64,000 bases of DNA from Siphonodentalium dalli (Eukaryota; Mollusca; Scaphopoda; Gadilida; Siphonodentaliidae). Positions 45,912-56,200 of this stretch are shown here, piece by piece. The position numbers and the translations under genes are program-made. Within the stretch, counting starts at the first letter, position 1; every line of letters begins with the position of its first letter. The DNA is taken from contig CP136064.1 of the NCBI GenBank assembly GCA_032622095.1, forward strand, positions 4,891,512 to 4,955,511, in the 5' to 3' direction. The notes beneath the pieces were generated by a model. The model saw only the letters and a list, made by a program, of their open reading frames with translations, was not told where the DNA came from and made no database searches.

Positions 45912-46293
45912 CCCTTTGCCCAACAAAACGGCCAAAAACGCCAAAAATAAAGCTTCAACAGCCTAAAATATCTTCGGTCTGTCTCAATAACACCATACAA
46001 ATATGGATATCATTGGAACCGGTTCATTGACCACATTGTGATGGTTACAGTTATGCCCTGTGCCAATGCATTCTCTTATATATGCGAGTCGACCATAGGT
46101 CGCCTGGCATATATAAGAGAATGCATTACATTTTTTAACAATTTTTATAATATTTTTCTACATTCTTTGACAATTTTATCATTTTTAATATGTGTTAAGC
46201 CAATGCATTCTCTTATATATGCGAGGCGACATATGGTCGACTCGCATATATAAGAGAATGCATTGGCACAGGGCCATTATGTTGGGTAAAGGG
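45912..46293. mobile_element. 382-bp piggyBac-type MITE carrying the hairpin pair
   Basis: TIRs CCCTTTGCCCAACAAAACGG + CC and the complement of GGCCATTATGTTGGGTAAAG + GG match at 19 of 22 positions. TTAA lies at 45908-45911 and 46294-46297. Block A shows the empty site with a single TTAA at 29813-29816. CCC ends and a TTAA target are hallmarks of piggyBac. Inside are two hairpins whose outer halves are themselves inverted copies. Confidence 0.88.
46062..46267. repeat. hairpin pair inside the piggyBac-type MITE
   Basis: Hairpin 1 (46062-46128) and hairpin 2 (46199-46267) each have ~28-bp arms, AATGCATTCTCTTATATATG and CATATATAAGAGAATGCATT. In addition CCCTGTGCCAATGCATTCTC on the left and its complement on the right make the pair a larger palindrome. 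Confidence 0.88.
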
Positions 46294-46534
46294 TTAAATC
46301 ATAGATATATTACGAAAGCAGATGTTATGGACTCGATACATGAAATTTTCAATATGAAAGATCCACCATCCCTTCGTAGACTCTGCTCGTTTATTAGACT
46401 CATCACAAAGACACGCTCAATGCACGAATTATAATCATGAATGAGACATTCATCTGATGACATATTTCAATCATTCATATCCAGGGATGCACATATCGTG
46501 AAGTTAACCACTTTGGCTAGCACCAAGCTGATTA

Positions 46535-47370
46535 CTGAAATATCTACTGCCTTATTTTTCGACATTACTGGAAAAAGCCATGTGTAGTAGGCTCAAGGCT
46601 TGTTCAATGTCTTAATAAACATAATATTCTGCATGAACAACAATACGATTTAAGGAATCATCATTCAACGGTTCATCCTGTACATGTATTACAGCTTTAA
46701 CATATATGTATTCAAAATAACAAAAAGTTAAAAGATTTCACTTTGATTCTGCTATTGGATGTATCAAAGGCCTTCGATCCTGGGCATATTTCTGATTGAA
46801 AACGTTAGTTTTAATGCTCACATTTCCATTTTTTTTCTCCAAAATCGCCTATGCCAATGTTGCACTGAATACGGTAAAGAATATGATTCGCTGTGAAGCC
46901 CTTAAAGCTCTATATTACGCTCTTTTTTCAAAATCGTTTATTATATGGCATTGAACTATGGGGACACAGTAAACATGCCATAAACTGTTTCTCTTTCAGC
47001 AGTAATCAATCAGAATAATTAATAATAAGTGTTTTAATTCATATAAAGATCCCTTATTTAACAAACACTAAATCTTGAAAGTTAGTGATCTATATGAACT
47101 TAATGTTGCACTTTTTATGCTAGAATTGAGAAATTGTGGACTCCCAGATTCTTTTAATGCATATTTTGACACGAACAAGGGAAATACCGGTCAAAAGAGT
47201 ATCTTTAAATTCTCAAATTAACGGATAATATTCATAGACTCATTCCATACATTAAAATTCCACGCCATTTGAAACAACATACCAAAGGAACTCCAATCGG
47301 AACCGTTAAACAAACACTAATCAATAGATTCCCCAGTTCATATACCCCACATCGGTGATTTGTAACAATC
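46535..47370 (+). pseudogene. decayed LINE of CR1/Jockey-like style
   Basis: Across several frameshifts the plus strand encodes LPYFSTLLEKAM, then LNKHNILHEQQY and HHSTVHPV (RT fingers), LLLDVSKAFDPGHI (motif A, near 46750-46790), and after a deletion the C-terminal half with ILKVSDLYELNVALFMLELR (about 47070-47130) and NNIPKELQSEPLN near 47280. Motifs B and C are missing. It begins where blocks A and B stop being alike. The C-terminal wording is characteristic of CR1/Jockey-group ORF2 proteins. Confidence 0.68.
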
Positions 47371-48326
47371 CATATTTTCCAGAATGCGTACAATGATTGA
47401 ACTCTAAATTACAGACTGTATATATTACGTATTATTCATATTAAATTTACCGACGACGTTTCATTGTTTAGAGCATATAGGGCACTCAGTCAATCTAACC
47501 ATTCAATATTGTTTCTCAAATGGATACTCCTAACTGGGTCTCATCGTAATTGACTCGTGGGTTATCAAGAACATTAGGACTGCATTATTACATATATCTA
47601 CATGTATATGCAAATAATCTGCGAGGCCAAACAAATTAATGCCATACCCCCGAGATCCTTCTAAACATGTAATCAACCATATTTTACCAATGGACACCTC
47701 GTCTCTGCTATAGCCGGATTTGATCCAAATTGCATGATGGGGTGGACAGGAAGACAGCCCTGTTCATGGTTATGTACACTCGAGACAAAATTGCAACTAT
47801 TTGGGAGTAGGTGTGATGTAGATTTCCAGATCATATTGACCCAAAATGGACATGAAACTGGTTTACAGAACACAAATTTAATTCCATTTTTATTAATTTC
47901 GTGCTTTGTATTAAATATATAATGCATTCTCTTTTGCCAATAAATTATCTCTCATCCCTCAAACATAATATGGGGTCTTGATGGGGGTGGGGTCATCCGA
48001 TTTGCCAAAAAACAAAAACGTAATCACTTTTGCCACCCATATATATGCGTGTACTATATTTATAGGGTAATAACTTGGTATCCATCATTACGTAAAAACT
48101 ACGGACCCAGTAAATAGGACCGGCTCCGAGTGAATTATGTCACGTAATCATCGAAACTAATTGAATAATCTGCTTATTACACACTTTCCACCACTAAAAG
48201 GCGATAATTATAATGATAATATGTGACAACATAGTCCCAGATCAAATGATGGCGTGCGCTCACCGGGACGTAATTCACAGGCACGTTTAATTCACCGAGA
48301 AATATTTATAAATCACGACTAACCTA
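47371..48326. other. no supported feature
   Basis: AT-rich. ORFs on both strands at 47673-47927 overlap each other and are unrecognised. Confidence 0.45.
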
Positions 48327-48717
48327 TCAAGCCCGCAAGTAGTATGTCTGTCATTTGCAGCTTGTGGTGAAGTTAGTGACGTCTTCCCGTACAGCCGGCT
48401 AGCATCACCAATTTCACCCCATGGAAACCTCATTCTGCTTTGGCCTCAACTAACGATCAGATGCAATTTCCCCAGACTGAATTTGAAGTTGGCGATATTC
48501 ACCCACTAGTCACCTCGATTATGTATTTTATCGTCTGGAAATTGGGAATATAGAAACTTCCCAGAATGGAAAAAGTAAAGTTTAATTTGAGACTTCCCAG
48601 AAGATAAGATCTAAGCAGAATGAGGTCCCCAGAGGGTGAATTTGGTGATGGTGATCACTAAATTCACCCTCCGGAGACCTCCTTATGCAAATGACATACA
48701 CACTATTTGCAGGCTTA
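48327..48717. mobile_element. 391-bp MITE with nested inverted repeats, CTA flanks
   Basis: The ends TCAAGCCCGCAAGTAGTATG + TCTGTCATTTGCA and the complement of TGCAAATGACATACACACTA + TTTGCAGGCTTA pair with few differences. CTA lies at 48324-48326 and 48718-48720. A second inner pair (CATCACCAATTTCACCCC...CCTCATTCTGCTT and its complement at about 48612-48649) sits inside. Confidence 0.6.
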
Positions 48718-48759
48718 CTAAGTCACTGCCGGATACCGTTCAGGTTTGTACGTTTCAAG

Positions 48760-48788
48760 ATGGCGGCGCCCAGTGGTCAAGCTAAACG
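48760..48788 (+). CDS. candidate first coding exon overlapping a YY1-type site
   Basis: CAAGATGGCGGC (48757-48768) is a consensus YY1 site that often covers the start codon of animal genes. ATG opens MAAPSGQAK and, after nine codons and two bases, reaches a good donor ACG|GTAGGT. The MITE ending at 48717 would be just upstream of the promoter. No further exon was found within 10 kb with matching phase, and the product is unknown. Confidence 0.3.
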
Positions 48789-50403
48789 GTAGGTTTGTTT
48801 ATTGTCTTCAAGCATCAATCAACGACATCTTTCGGAGATACACCTAGAACAGTTATGTATAAATTGGTATACCCAAAGTGTACATAACGTGCCTTTTGCA
48901 TGACAGGCATTTGATATGTTGCATTTGGTGTTTCAAGTCGTCATACAAATTCGACATTTTCTCGAGGCTGCGAAATATTCGCTTTTCGTGACTTTTTGGC
49001 CCTGGGCTCATGGATCCGCAAATGCCGTTCAGGTTCGGACACACCAAAATGCCAACGAGAAGCGAAATGTCTGGATACAGTCGCATTGTTATACATATAC
49101 ACGTGAGCATGCCATTAGAGGGGTCGTCGCGGCCAGTGTACGTGGTATCGCCAAACCGGAAGGTATCGCCAAACCAGACTGAATGGGAGAGTCATTTTCA
49201 TTTCACCCAAACCTTGGGTGTTTATTTCACACCACTTTCTGGGATAACCTGTGTGTCGACTGAGAACCTGCGTGCCAATTGAGGAGAACACGCGGGGGAT
49301 TTGTGTAAATGTTAGCCCAAACGACATTTCGAAGTAACGACTGCTTTGTTGTTTATTTCGAGGAATAATACCGCATCATATGAATTCAGCCCAAATATAT
49401 TGACAGGTGTCAAGGGTCTAACTCTATACTGAGCAATAAAAAACTAATATAATAAATACCGAGTATATTTAATTTAACGCCAATGGGTCGTTTATGTGCG
49501 TTTAAGAGTGTATTTATGCCTAAAGCAAAGTGAAATAACGATCTTAAAATGAATTGGCCGGTATATTTTATTAGTTATCAGGGTTACCAGGGTCGTAGTT
49601 GCATAAATTACAATATATCTTATTTTTATGCTAAGATAATTGCGTGGTTATATGTTGTAGCTTGATCGGTATCGATCGGTATTGAGGTTAACACAAATCC
49701 CATATATGGAAATTCCAAATATGGAAAGTGACTTGCGCATGCGCAAAACAGATACAATGGTCTTCCTAAAAACGAAGCAATGAACGATGGTTAACAACAA
49801 ACACCGACCCAGTTAAATAACGACATTAGATGGCGGTGTATTGCGTCTTTAAGAGTGTGTTGATGTCTAAATCATGTGATTAACTAATTAAAAATTAATT
49901 CGACTAAATATTTCGATAATTATCAGGTCCGCAGTTCGATCATGAAAATCTTTCTGATTTTTATGTTAAGATTATTGCTCGGTATTTCACACATTTTCTC
50001 CGAGTCGAGCCGGGGCTGGAGTACACTTTTTAGTGACCATAAATCTATAGCTTCCGTTTTAGCGAAGAAATATTGTCAACTGTTTGCACGTTTATTCTCA
50101 CGTAAACCGTGTTTATATCAGTTTTATCCTATTTGTTGTTGTGTATTGCATTACTTTGATCAAGTCTGTGCTTGTGTTATTCTCACAAAAGGTAATGGGT
50201 GTTTACATTTCACAATTCCGATTGTGGTGTACAGTACCTGAGCCGACTCTCATTTCGCATTACTTTCGTTTTTATCGAAATATAACCGTTTTCTATGGAG
50301 ATTCCCATGTAAATTTGTTCAACCAAAAAAATTCATAGTTTTGTCAATTTCAAGCTAGTTTAATACTTTATAGCATGGTCAGGGCATAATCTGGCCTATC
50401 GAG
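48789..50403. other. possible intron; diverged ~350-bp duplication at about 49440-49985
   Basis: Bases 49495-49650 and 49845-49985 share GTTTAAGAGTGTATTTATGCCTAAA-like and TTTTTATGCTAAGATAATTG-like stretches in order. A GGTATCGCCAAACC doublet (49137-49205) matches 22288-22356 inverted. No coding evidence. Confidence 0.5.
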
Positions 50404-50890
50404 TAGACGTTCCTTCAGTGTGCACAACAAATATTTGGTCCCAACGAAGCAGGCTAAAAAAAATCCTGAAATTTGTCAATTTTACTTTGAGTGTGAATAA
50501 AATATTCATTTAAACTTCCAAAATTGGTTGAAATATGCTCAACAACATTCAGTTGAATGGTGACATTATTTATAGTCACCGACTAACTTCCACGATGAAT
50601 CAAATTTGTTTTTATTGGTGACAATTATGTCGCGAGTCATAAAATATGGTAGACGTTCCTTCAGTGGGCACAACAAATATTTGGTCCCAACAAAGCAGGC
50701 TAAAATCCTGAAATTTGTCAATTTTACTTTGAGTGTGAATAAAATATTCATTTAAACTTCAAAAATTGGTTGAAATATACTCAACAACATTCAGTTGAAT
50801 GGTGACATTATTTATAGTCACCGACTAACTTCCACGATGAATCAAATTTGTTTTTATTGGTCTCAATTATGTCGCGAGTCATAAAAATGT
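50404..50890 (+). repeat. 246-bp tandem duplication, with a partial third copy at 51350-51530
   Basis: TAGACGTTCCTTCAGTG begins the units at 50404 and 50650, and both end GTCGCGAGTCATAAAA. The third, partial copy (CAACAACATTCAGTTGAATG onward) lies beyond another insertion. Confidence 0.88.
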
Positions 50891-51035
50891 AAATTTTCTG
50901 ACGAAAAAAAATTCATTGTTTCGCCAATTTCAAGCTAGTGTTAAGCATGGTCAGGGCATTACATAATTATAATGATTAAGATTGCTAAAGAACTGGAATA
51001 ATGAAATGGGAAACTTCTACTGACATCTGGTAAGG

Positions 51036-51330
51036 ATTGAGGAGCGGATGCTAGAGGCCCCCACCCCACCCCACCCCCATGGAATACGGAATACCACTTA
51101 ACACAGAAGTTGGAATACGGAATACCAGTTAACAGCCATATGGAATACATAAAAATATATGAAAACTTCATTTTTTGGAAGGTCGGCGTACGAATACCGG
51201 TATTTTTGGAATACCGAATACCTCCTAACAGAGGGGCCGGAATACGGCGTACCTCATAACAGGGCATGGAATACGGCGTACGAAAAAGGGGGGTGGGGGC
51301 CTCATGCTATGGAGCCTCCCAATATTTTGT
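51036..51330. mobile_element. inverted-repeat element with internal GGAATACGGAATACC repeats
   Basis: GATGCTAGAGGCCCCCACCC at the left pairs with GGGTGGGGGCCTCATGCTAT at the right. The interior holds about six GGAATACGG(A/C)(A/G)TACC motifs followed by AACAG. It sits between copies 2 and 3 of the 246-bp repeat. Confidence 0.6.
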
Positions 51331-51573
51331 CTGCTCCACATCTCAATAGAATTCAACAACATTCAGTTGAATGGTGACATTATTTATAGTCACCGACTAA
51401 CTTCCACGATGAATCAAATTTGTTTTTATTGGTGACAATTATGTCGCGAGTCATAAAAATGTAAATTTTCTGAAGAAAAAAAATTCATTGGTTTGCCAAT
51501 TTCAAGCTAGTTTATAGCGAACATGGGAACCACGGTACAATTTATGCCATTTAGGCACACTTCAGAGTGAAAT

Positions 51574-51684
51574 CTGGGCTTATATTTCGGCGAGAATCCA
51601 AATCTAGATTCTCGCAAATTACCCTGGATTCTCGTGAAAAAGTATATATGGATTCTCGCAAAATCAGATGAAATATATGCCCTG
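51574..51684. mobile_element. second copy of the 4782-4904 mini foldback element, TSD GAAAT
   Basis: It begins CTGGGCTTATATTTCGGCGA and ends ATGAAATATATGCCCTG. GAAAT lies at 51569-51573 and 51685-51689. It is 111 bp and differs mainly by a short internal deletion. Confidence 0.75.
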
Positions 51685-51689
51685 GAAAT

Positions 51690-52239
51690 ATAGCAAATCG
51701 TTTAATGCTTTAGAATTTTGTTTTCGGAGATTTATATATATGTTTAAAGACATGTTATGGACTTTTTTCGAGAGCGAGAAATTGATAAGTTAGTGCTCAG
51801 GCACTTTTCCAACGTGGGGAATGTTATCATTCTACTAACATCACTGAAAATTTCCAAAAAGATCTACCACACCACTTCATATAGAACATCGTCTGAACTA
51901 CTCCAAATTGTAAATATTTACATCTTGATTCGGGGCGCAACTATCGGCTGTAATTAAACAAAAATCATTTTGCCATCGAGAGTCATTGCATTTAACTAAT
52001 ATATAAGAATGACGTTGTGTAACATCAATTTGGATTAATATTCGTAACAAATAACTACTTTGAGAAAGATTATTCTTAATTTCTATTTATTTGATCACTC
52101 TGCCCGGTGTCTGCCGGAGTGTTTCACATCACTTTAATCAAGGAAGACTGTTAAGAAAAACTGCATTTCAAGACCACCAAACAACTTTCCTTTTTAGGGC
52201 CCCACATCTTCCAAATATGTACTTCTTCCATTTTGCTAT
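51690..52239. other. no supported feature
   Basis: AT-rich. A 66-codon ORF at 51757-51957 is unrecognised. Confidence 0.45.
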
Positions 52240-52740
52240 CAAAGACCGAAAAATGTCGTTAAACTAGAGATCCAAATACCCCCTAAGGGCCCCTCTATCT
52301 TGAGATATTAAAGACCGAAAAATGTCGTTAAACTATAAAGACCGAAAAATGTCGTTAAACTAGAGATCCAAATACCCCCTATATCTTGAGATATTATAAA
52401 GACCGAAAAATGTCATTAAACTATTAATTGTTATTGCTGTTGTTTATTAGGGTTTATCGTTATTCTAGCCGCTAGGACACACACGACGTTGTCAATTTTA
52501 CAGGTGGAGGAAAGACCACGCAGAGGCTCAATTTCACCGGGAAGTGTAGAAACCACCGACCCCCGGAAAGCAATTGACAAACTTGCCCAGATACACGATT
52601 CCGGTCACCCTCCCTATGGTACACCTGGCACTCTACCGACTGGACCACCGGGGGCCCCCATGCATTAAACTGTTAAAGACCGAAAATGTCGTTAAATTGC
52701 AAAGACCGAAAAATGTCGTTAAACTAGAGATCAAAACATC
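52240..52740 (+). repeat. degenerate tandem array of AAAGACCGAAAAATGTCGTT units, split by a SINE
   Basis: Six occurrences of AAGACCGAAAAATGTC(G/A)TTAAACT lie at about 52242, 52309, 52338, 52398, 52676 and 52700, some followed by AGAGATCCAAATACCCCCT. Confidence 0.85.
52423..52662 (-). mobile_element. tRNA-derived SINE, 9-bp TSD
   Basis: On the minus strand the 5' end reads GGTGGTCCAGTCGGTAGAGT (about 52627-52652), a good tRNA A-box promoter. The 3' region reads TTTCCTCCACCTGTAAAATT and ends AACGATAAACCCTAATAAAC, a tail style seen in molluscan SINEs (from memory). Flanks are CATTAAACT at 52414-52422 and 52663-52671. The B box is degenerate. The plus-strand ORF that covers it (52574-52876) is therefore not a gene. 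Confidence 0.75.
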
Positions 52741-53870
52741 CCCACCCCTATTTTTAGCTCAACTTTACTTTGTAAAGTTTGAGCTATTGCCATGGCTTTG
52801 TCGTCCGTGTGTATGTGTGTACGTAAGGCGTCAACAATGCAGGCTACAGGTCGTACCTTTGGTCGGATCATTATGAAATTTGTCATAGCTGTTGACATCT
52901 ATGGGAGGCCAAATTCACATTTAATAATCAATTGCGCTTAAGCGCAATTAATTACGCTTAAGCGCAAATAATTACGCTTAAGCGCAATCAATTGCGCTTA
53001 AGCGCAATTCATGGTTATATGTAACAAAACACCCCTGGTGAATAAATAGGTTTCTCCATAACTTAGCATTAATTCCTATTGACATGTCACTTCTTGGTTT
53101 CATTGGTTTGGATGGGTACACAGTAAAAAGTCACCGTTGATTAAACGGTATGGTACCGTATAAAGTTACGGTCTGATACCGTATACCATATATACGGTCT
53201 AATACCGTAATCCGTAAGCGATTCCTTTACTATATACGTGTAAGTTGTTTTAACGACACATGTCTACACGCGTGTGTCATTTTCATTTGAGACGTATACC
53301 CGACAGACCATACCTCTTATCCAATTGTCACCGAAAGGCCGTTTTCACATAAATAATTAAATTAATTCTATTTCGCTTAAGCGCAACAATTGCGCTTAAA
53401 CAATTGCGCTTAAGCGCAATTCAATTGACACTTATGTGGATGGCAATTGCGCTTAAGCGCAATTGAAAGTCAATTGTAAGTCAATTGAAAGTCAATTGCG
53501 CTTTTTAAGTGCAATTCAATTGCGCTTAAGCGCAATTATTGTTCACAAAATACAATACCCCCTTCAATTCCAATATAATGGACTGACCTATCAGGTGACA
53601 ATTTGATGGCAGCTGATATAATTACAAACAATAAGCTGATGCTAAACAAAAGCTCATTTGCTATCTAGGGGTGTAAGCTTGTCATTTCATTTGCGCTTAA
53701 GCGCAATTAAAGGATTTGAATTGCGCTTAAGCACAATTCAATTGCGCTTAAGCGCAATTGATAACATTTGGTCATAAATGCGCATAAGTGTAATTGAATT
53801 GCGCTTAAGCCCAATTGAATTGCGCTCAGGTCTAATTGTATAATACATGTGAAAACGGCCTGCCATATCC
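52741..53870. repeat. palindrome-rich repeat cluster: AATTGCGCTTAAGCGCAATT, about 15 copies
   Basis: Four palindromes lie at exact 20-bp spacing at 52931-53009. Eleven or so further perfect or degenerate copies lie between 53370 and 53830. The second group is enclosed by GGCCGTTTTCACAT (53337-53350) and its inverted copy ATGTGAAAACGGCC (53847-53860). Near 53130-53215 GGTATGGTACCGTATA and CGGTCTAATACCGTA make a separate set of inverted motifs. The left part (52750-52900) has the widely dispersed form TTTAGCTCAACTTTACTTTG. Confidence 0.85.
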
Positions 53871-55339
53871 AGCGCCCATCTTGGATTTTAGAACAGTTGT
53901 TCTTTTTTGGCACAGCACATTGGCCACACCCCTTATTCGATCGTCACCAAACTTCATATGGACCTTCTAGAAGATATCTAGGTGGGAGATTCCGAATTTC
54001 GTGAAAACATATGGCCGTCGGCAGCCATTTTGAATTTTGATTATATCCTTTGAACTCTTACTCAAGTTACTGGCCTCATTGGGATTACATCTAGATGCGA
54101 GCTAATGTACATGTATTAAACATCCGACTATCCAGGTATGTATGTGTATTCGAGCTTTGCACTTTTCTCAGTCGCAATCATTTCAAAATACAAATTACAA
54201 TATCAGCATCACACTAACACAAATCATTGCATCATGTGAAGCTACATTGTCATTGACACTTTCAATATTCCACCTCCGGAAATACTCGCGCCAGAAATCA
54301 CCCAGATCACGTGCTAGTAAAATTTTGCTGCCGCCATTTTATGATTTCAGATTCTGTTTTCATTCGAATCATTGTTTCAACAATTTGTTGAGTTACTTGG
54401 TAAGACGCTCGTAGGATATCATATACGTAATGCCATTGATAAATACGTTTAATGGGTGACTGATAGACATGATTTGTTTGTGTGAAAGTCAGAATAAGTG
54501 CCCTTGAAACATGAAATTTTAAATCATCCTCGCGACCCTCGAAATTAGGAACAATGTGAATGTCCCACGGCATTGTCACTTGTGTCAATTTGTGACTGTC
54601 GACAAACTCATATAGTTATTATGTTGGCTGGTTGTGGCATGTTAGATCACAGTTACTGGACATAAAGTATAAAATAATAAATATGAATGTAATTGCTAAA
54701 TTGGTATGAAGAAAGCAGTGCGTTGGGGAGGATTCAAATTTCCATTCATTACGCTCTGATATTATTGTGATAAAAGTTAAAACGAGTAAATTACTCTGGG
54801 CAAAAATGAATGGAATGGTTTAGGTGATCAGAGTAATCTAAAAATAGCATAGTTACAACTGCAAATAAAACACAACTTTTCATTGAGGAAAGTTGACAAA
54901 CCCACATTCACATTCGGCGACACAATGAAATTTATGAATATGATATCAGCAAAGTTCAGACACAGAGTAAGAGTTAGTCAGTTACAGACTTGGGCAAATG
55001 AGCAAAAATTCCTTGGAAGCTGCAAACAGAGTTCAATCCCCTCGCCACTCTATGTCTGCATGACCGCTGCCAGAACCTGATTTAATAAATTAATATGCGA
55101 TAAATCATTGCATATTTTTTTTTAAGACTTTTGTCCGCTACAATTGGTTCATTCTGTACTGTTGTACTAGTAATTGGCCAGATCAGATCAAATTAATCAG
55201 AATTTGTCCCATATAGTATCACAAAATAGTCCGGTGGAAAACAATCGCTATGCTGAGCCTTCCCGGGACACTAATACAAGCATATGTTTCAAGGCACGAT
55301 TTTCAATTAATATAATGGATTTAAAACATGTTGAATTCT
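53871..55339. other. no supported gene
   Basis: ORFs at 54142-54414 (+), 54307-54588 (-) and 54883-55080 (+) are unrecognised. Bases 53920-54050 have the phrasing of a generic dispersed repeat (CACCAAACTTCATATGGACC). Confidence 0.45.
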
Positions 55340-55520
55340 AGTCCAAGTCTTCTTGTACGCAAACCAGCTAAGATATTTGGATAGCGAGATGCTGGTTTTC
55401 GTCCAAGACCATTCCTATAAATATCCTATGACGAAGGTTACGCCCAGACCTGGTGGCGGGATTTGCTTTCTACTCAATTTTACCCAACAAATAAATACAT
55501 AATGCTATATATATTGGAAA
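55340..55520 (+). repeat. dispersed repeat, partner of 21535-21760
   Basis: Same order of short shared blocks (ACCAGCTAAGATAT...TTGGATAGCGAGAT, GGTGGCGGGAT, ATGCTATATATAT). Confidence 0.6.
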
Positions 55521-55561
55521 GAGTGGCACCTTTGGCCACTCTTTTTTAATTTAATGGTTTA

Positions 55562-56197
55562 GGCCAAAAAAAAAAGTGTTTTGGTTCTCAGGCAATTTTT
55601 TTTTCAAATCGAAGAGGGAGGGAGGGTTTTATTTTTTATTTTTTTCTGCGCATAGTAAGCATGGACAAATATACCTTCCTCTGTCTAGTAATAACCAGAA
55701 AGGTAGAGGGAACTGTTATGCATATAAAGTTATAAACTCATTTAGTCTTACATAAAAATGACATTGTACTACCAGTGTATGACTGGGATTACCTAACATA
55801 TATAATGCCCCTGACATTAACTACTGTTATTGTTGTCTAAAAACTGACACCTCCCCATTCTAATATGTGATCCTGAATTTAGTCCTGTACCTTTCAATTG
55901 TATAAAGTTACAATTAGTTAAAGTTGTTCACAATGACTAATTGTAAGAAGAGCATGAGGATCAGCTAATCATTTTCTTAATTGTAGTCATCTACTTCATG
56001 TTGTAAGCCGGCAAGTCACTTTTTAACACATTACATGTTAGAGCTCAATGCACACTAATATTCAACACATATCTGCTATGGACACGTTTCAAAAAAATTT
56101 TGGTCATAACATTAGGCATTGCAATAAAAAGACCTAATGCGGCCCTTTTTATTCAATGCGGCGGGGCCTGAGAACCAAAACTTTTATTTTTTTGGCC
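55562..56197. mobile_element. 636-bp MITE, GGCC ends, TTA duplication (PIF/Harbinger-like)
   Basis: TIRs GGCCAAAAAAAAAAGTGTTT + TGGTTCTCAGGC and the complement of GCCTGAGAACCAAAACTTTT + ATTTTTTTGGCC pair over about 32 bp. TTA lies at 55559-55561 and 56198-56200. On its minus strand the TIR is followed by GGCCCCGCCGCAT, as in the 1901-2162 element. Confidence 0.78.
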
Positions 56198-56200
56198 TTA

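Larger units (their letters stand above)
44600..46437 (+). pseudogene. decayed LINE in block B
   Basis: It is the same remnant as in block A: an FEKSFDK-like motif A near 44650, then 44922-45224 with the motif C position reading YAHDFILVTE (TATGCACATGAC, 44976-44987). Here the first catalytic aspartate is histidine, while block A retains it. ICHNYCKTWKLTVNATETKI and ISYGCDIC-like stretches follow, with the C-terminal end RRLCSFIRLITKTRSMHEL at 46434. A TTAA-flanked element interrupts it at 45912-46293. Confidence 0.7.
43356..46545 (+). repeat. segmental block B (paralogue of block A)
   Basis: It starts GATAACATTTATTTGTGGTT and follows block A base for base apart from two insertions: about 43622-44580 and 45912-46293. 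It lacks the L1/Tx1-like element and the TA-MITE of block A. The coincidence of both block ends in A and B points to duplication of a genomic segment and not to two independent LINE insertions. Confidence 0.85.

Noticed and set aside
52574-52876. 100-codon ORF preceded by a splice-acceptor-like TTTTACAG
   Set aside because: The region is a tRNA-derived SINE in the opposite orientation with a 9-bp target duplication.
54307-54588. 93-codon minus ORF starting near MTQVTMPWDIHIVPNFEGRE
   Set aside because: No family recognised, no splice or promoter context, and overlapping plus-strand ORFs of similar length.
55516-55547. GAGTGGC...GCCACTC stem followed by T-run as a terminator or histone 3' stem-loop
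   Set aside because: Rho-independent terminators are not expected here, and the sequence does not match the histone stem-loop consensus.
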